64,000 nt of DNA from JALCOL01 sp022649665 (GTDB lineage Bacteria > Bacillota > Bacilli > Lactobacillales > Enterococcaceae), in the NCBI GenBank assembly GCA_030372335.1, contig JAUDCW010000007.1. One strand, written 5' to 3'. The notes under the pieces were generated by a model. It was not told where the DNA came from. It saw only the letters and a list, made by a program, of their open reading frames with translations, and did not search any database. Position numbers and translations under genes: made by a program. How positions within the stretch are numbered: the stretch's first letter is position 1; each line of letters begins with the position of its first letter. Below, piece after piece: positions 61,436-64,000 of this stretch.

Positions 61436-61535
61436 GCAGAAGATCGTTGGAGAGCTCACAATGGTCGAAAATATGATTGACTGCTATGATAAAAGAAAGC
61501 AGCGGACACGATGGCGGCAAAAGGGAGGGACCACG

Positions 61536-61931
61536 GTGAAAAAAACTTTATTGATCGGTCTGGGTTTTTTGATGTTCGGTTTAGGGACACTCGGGATTTT
61601 TCTGCCCTTTCTGCCGACGACGATTTTTTATTTATTGACCGCTTTTTTCTGGCTGCGCAGCTCAGCCAAACTGCATCAGCGCTTTATATCTTCAGAAAAA
61701 TATCAGCAATTCGTCGCGGAGCCGCTGCTCCAAAAGAAAATCACGAATAAAGGAATGGTCAAAATGTTCGTGATGATGGGGATCGTTTTCTTGATCCCGG
61801 GACTGTTGATCGACAATTTTCTGATGCGATTTGCCTTAGCACTGATTTATTTCGCACATGTCGGCGGATTGACTTTCTATTTGCGCGGGAAAAAGGTCAA
61901 AAGAAAAGAAACGGGTGAAATCGAATCATGA
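61536..61931 (+). CDS. YbaN-like inner membrane protein (DUF454)
   Basis: A 131-residue protein. GTG 61536 follows AGGGAGGGACC. About four hydrophobic segments include GLGTLGIFLPFLPTTIFYLL, the DUF454 hallmark, and a basic C-terminus. It overlaps the CydD-like gene by 4 bases, so it belongs to the same operon. The function is unknown; linkage to heme or thiol exporters is suggestive. Confidence 0.85.
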   Translation: MKKTLLIGLGFLMFGLGTLGIFLPFLPTTIFYLLTAFFWLRSSAKLHQRFISSEKYQQFVAEPLLQKKITNKGMVKMFVMMGIVFLIPGLLIDNFLMRFALALIYFAHVGGLTFYLRGKKVKRKETGEIES

Positions 61932-63646
61932 TCGATAAACGACTGTTTAAATTAGTGGAGTTCAAACCGATCGCACTGATCGTGTTCTTCCGGCTGCTGC
62001 AGCTCATCTGTTCGATCGGGATCTGGCTGATCGTAAGCACCGCGCTTGCTCAGCTGATTCAGCACCGAATACTGCTTCATCCGTGGCTGGATCTGGTTGG
62101 GATCGGGCTGTTTTATTTGGCGAAAAGTCTGCTGAATCGTTTGACTGAAGTGCAGACCTATGATGCTTCGGCCGCTTTGCGGCTCGATTTGCGCGAGCAG
62201 GTACTGCAAAAAGCGATTCGGCTGGGGCGCAATAAAGAACAACTGCCGGCAACGACGCTGACACAGCTATCGGTCGACGGGATCGATCAGCTGGAGATCT
62301 ATTACGGCCGCTTTCTGCCGCAACTATTCTACTGCATTTTTGCATCGCTGCTGCTCTTTTTTGTCCTGGTCTTTTTTGCTTGGCAGCCGGCGCTGGTCTT
62401 GTTTCTCGGGATCCCGCTGATCCCGCTGACGATCATGATGGTCATGAAGATCGCCAAAAAAGTATTGGCCCGTTATTGGGGCCGTTATACGAATCTCGGA
62501 CAGAAATTTTATGAAAATCTGGAAGGATTCAGTGTGATCGCAGCCTTCAATTTGGAAGATGAGAAGGAAAAGGAAATGGTCGACGCGGCTGAAAAATTTC
62601 GCGAGATCACGATGAAGCTTTTGTCGATGCAGCTGAACTCGATCACGATCATGGATCTGATCTCTTACGGCGGGGCAGGGCTCGGGATCGGAGTTGCCTT
62701 GAAAACATATGCAGGCGGGAATTTGAGTTTGGCCGGGATGATCGTTTTCATCTTGCTGAGCGCTGAAGTCTTTATTCCGATGCGCCAGCTGGGTTCATTG
62801 TTTCATGTCGCGATGAACGGGATCAGCGCGACCGGCCGCCTGCTGGATTATTTAGCGCAGCCGGAAGCGCTCCACGGAAAAGAAACATTGACCGCACCGC
62901 TTGCGGAAGTTGCCTGTCGTGCGCTTTCTTTCGGCTATGAGAAAGACCGCGTATTGGAAGATATTTCATTGACGCTTGTAAAAGGAAAATTCCAAGCGTT
63001 CGTCGGCGAGTCCGGCAGCGGGAAAAGTACATTAGCGCAAGTCCTTTTGGGAAACTTGCACGGTTATGAGGGAACATTGACATGGAATGAAAAAAAGATC
63101 GATACGCTCACCGATGAAGCGATCCGCCAGAAAGCGATCCTAGTCGATGAACAGGCTTACCTTTATGCGACGACGATCAAAGATAATCTCCTTTTAGCCA
63201 AACCGAATGCGACAACGGAAGAACTTTGGGAAGTGTTGGAGAAGACGGGCCTTAAAGCCGAAGTTTTGCAGATGCCGGGACAACTGGAGATGAAGCTGCA
63301 GGAAAACGGCACAAATCTTTCCGGCGGTCAGCACCAGCGGGTATTGATCGCTCAAGCGCTGCTGCGCGATGCCGATTTTTATGTATTTGATGAAGTCACT
63401 TCAGGAGTCGATCTTACAAGTGAAAAGCTGATTTTGCAGACGATCCAGCGTTTGGCAAAAGAAAAATTGGTCTTGTTCGTTTCCCATCGCTTATACAATG
63501 TTGAAAATGCAGATCAGATCTATGTGATTGCAGCCGGCAAGATCGTACAAGCCGGCAACGCTGAAAAGCTGCGGCAGGAAAAAGGTTTTTATCAGCAATA
63601 CTTCATGATGGAAGAAAAAGTGCTGGGAGGCGGCGCACATGTATAA
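61928..63646 (+). CDS. cydD: ABC exporter, CydD-like
   Basis: A 572-residue half-transporter with six transmembrane segments (1-310) and a nucleotide-binding domain with Walker A VGESGSGKST, signature LSGGQHQR and Walker B DFYVFDEVTSGVD. The transmembrane region LTEVQTYDASAALRLDLREQVL fits the CydD group. In E. coli CydDC exports cysteine or glutathione and is required for cytochrome bd assembly. It overlaps the CydC-like gene by 8 bases. No cydAB genes appear here, so the role could also be in another exporter system. Confidence 0.85.
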   Translation: MIDKRLFKLVEFKPIALIVFFRLLQLICSIGIWLIVSTALAQLIQHRILLHPWLDLVGIGLFYLAKSLLNRLTEVQTYDASAALRLDLREQVLQKAIRLGRNKEQLPATTLTQLSVDGIDQLEIYYGRFLPQLFYCIFASLLLFFVLVFFAWQPALVLFLGIPLIPLTIMMVMKIAKKVLARYWGRYTNLGQKFYENLEGFSVIAAFNLEDEKEKEMVDAAEKFREITMKLLSMQLNSITIMDLISYGGAGLGIGVALKTYAGGNLSLAGMIVFILLSAEVFIPMRQLGSLFHVAMNGISATGRLLDYLAQPEALHGKETLTAPLAEVACRALSFGYEKDRVLEDISLTLVKGKFQAFVGESGSGKSTLAQVLLGNLHGYEGTLTWNEKKIDTLTDEAIRQKAILVDEQAYLYATTIKDNLLLAKPNATTEELWEVLEKTGLKAEVLQMPGQLEMKLQENGTNLSGGQHQRVLIAQALLRDADFYVFDEVTSGVDLTSEKLILQTIQRLAKEKLVLFVSHRLYNVENADQIYVIAAGKIVQAGNAEKLRQEKGFYQQYFMMEEKVLGGGAHV

Positions 63647-64000
63647 AAAAGGATTGATCCCCTGGCTTTTGAAAATGGCTGAGCCGCTGCGGGGCACGAT
63701 GGCGCTGGCAGTCCTTTTAGGAACGATCAGCAATCTGGCAATCGTTGCGATCCCGGTCGTAGGGATCGACGCGGCACTCGCGCTTTTTGCCGGCCGGGAG
63801 GTGCCGACCACTAAGATCCTGCTGCTGCTTTTAGGGCTTGGAATCTTGCGCAGCGTCGCGCGCTACGCAGAACAGTACTGCAACCATGATATCGCGTTTC
63901 GTCTTTTGGCACTGATCCGCCAAAAAATGTTTGAACAGCTGCGCAAATTAGGACCAGCGCGCTTGACAGGTGTCAAAAGCGGCGAATTTATCACTGGGAT
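63639..64000 (+). CDS. cydC: ABC exporter, CydC-like, cut by window edge
   Basis: The first 120 residues of an ABC exporter half, incomplete at the window end. It starts MYKKGLIPWLLKM and has GILRSVARYAEQYCNHDIAFRLLALIRQ-type sequence, whose RYxEQ and HDIAFRLLA are characteristic of CydC. It overlaps the CydD-like gene by 8 bases, so the two probably form a heterodimer. Confidence 0.82.
   Translation, partial: MYKKGLIPWLLKMAEPLRGTMALAVLLGTISNLAIVAIPVVGIDAALALFAGREVPTTKILLLLLGLGILRSVARYAEQYCNHDIAFRLLALIRQKMFEQLRKLGPARLTGVKSGEFITG

Noticed and set aside
61368..61520. N-terminal extension of the Y-polymerase
   Set aside because: It would run through the LexA box and promoter; GAGGTGG sets GTG 61367.

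Overview
The window looks like chromosomal DNA of a Bacillota bacterium, most likely a lactic acid bacterium of the order Lactobacillales and plausibly an Enterococcus relative. The grounds are the PolC-type replicase, the gene order rpsB-tsf-pyrH-frr-uppS-cdsA-rseP-proS-polC-rimP-nusA-ylxR-ylxQ-infB-rbfA, a T-box tyrS leader, a Bacillus-type LexA box, AGGAGG-type ribosome binding sites, frequent TTG and GTG starts, and an enterococcal-style palindromic repeat. The genus is inference. Base composition is middling by eye, except for AT-rich stretches at about 1-1150 and 4850-5900.

Layout. 1-5.9 kb: an AT-rich stretch without a convincing gene, then a very large secreted protein (signal peptide, LysM-like region, coiled coil, twelve GA-type three-helix repeats, C-terminal CAP domain). 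5.9-7.4 kb: a FetA/FetB-type ABC pair. 7.5-12.1 kb: a polyphosphate cluster (ppk2, ppx, ppk1). 12.2-16.3 kb: small stress or envelope genes, a Cof-type phosphatase on the minus strand, and an SdpI-like membrane protein translationally coupled to a two-component system. 16.3-20.2 kb: T-box-controlled tyrS, glycerate kinase, an unusual tRNA-Glu(CTC), and a cation diffusion facilitator. 20.2-26 kb: dinG, a YpmB-like gene, aspB and asnS. 26-29.1 kb: an acetyltransferase, a split metal-binding protein plus P1B ATPase, and a repeat element. 29.2-32 kb: tsaB, two rimI-like genes and tsaD (tRNA t6A synthesis and protein N-acetylation). 32.1-33.2 kb: an HdeD-like membrane protein and an unknown protein. 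33.3-51.2 kb: the long translation, envelope and replication block. 51.2-52.6 kb: a fluoride riboswitch and CLC-F antiporter. 52.6-59.4 kb: yajQ, yitT, lepB, lysA, a MIP18/SufT-like gene, a PNPOx-like gene, a small membrane protein and a DXS-like transketolase. 59.5-61.4 kb (minus strand): a LexA-controlled Y-family polymerase and a YolD-like partner. 61.5-64 kb: a DUF454 protein and CydD/CydC-like ABC exporters, the last cut by the window edge.

Most of the window is core genome. The most notable regulatory systems are the fluoride riboswitch driving CLC-F, the SOS box on the Y-polymerase operon, a promoter followed at once by an intrinsic terminator ahead of rimP-nusA (which fits NusA autoregulation), and a strong terminator between rpsB and tsf that tsf transcription must read through. 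Beta-clamp-binding motifs of the QLxLF type occur in PolC, the Y polymerase and the YolD-like protein, which suggests they share the sliding clamp. I saw no CRISPR array, prophage, insertion sequence or rRNA. No wholly new system could be demonstrated. The best leads are the YolD-like clamp-binding protein, the DXS-like enzyme with an altered motif, the SdpI/two-component unit, the mosaic GA/CAP protein, and a strong preference for G-ending codons before ATC that fills the window with GATC sites.
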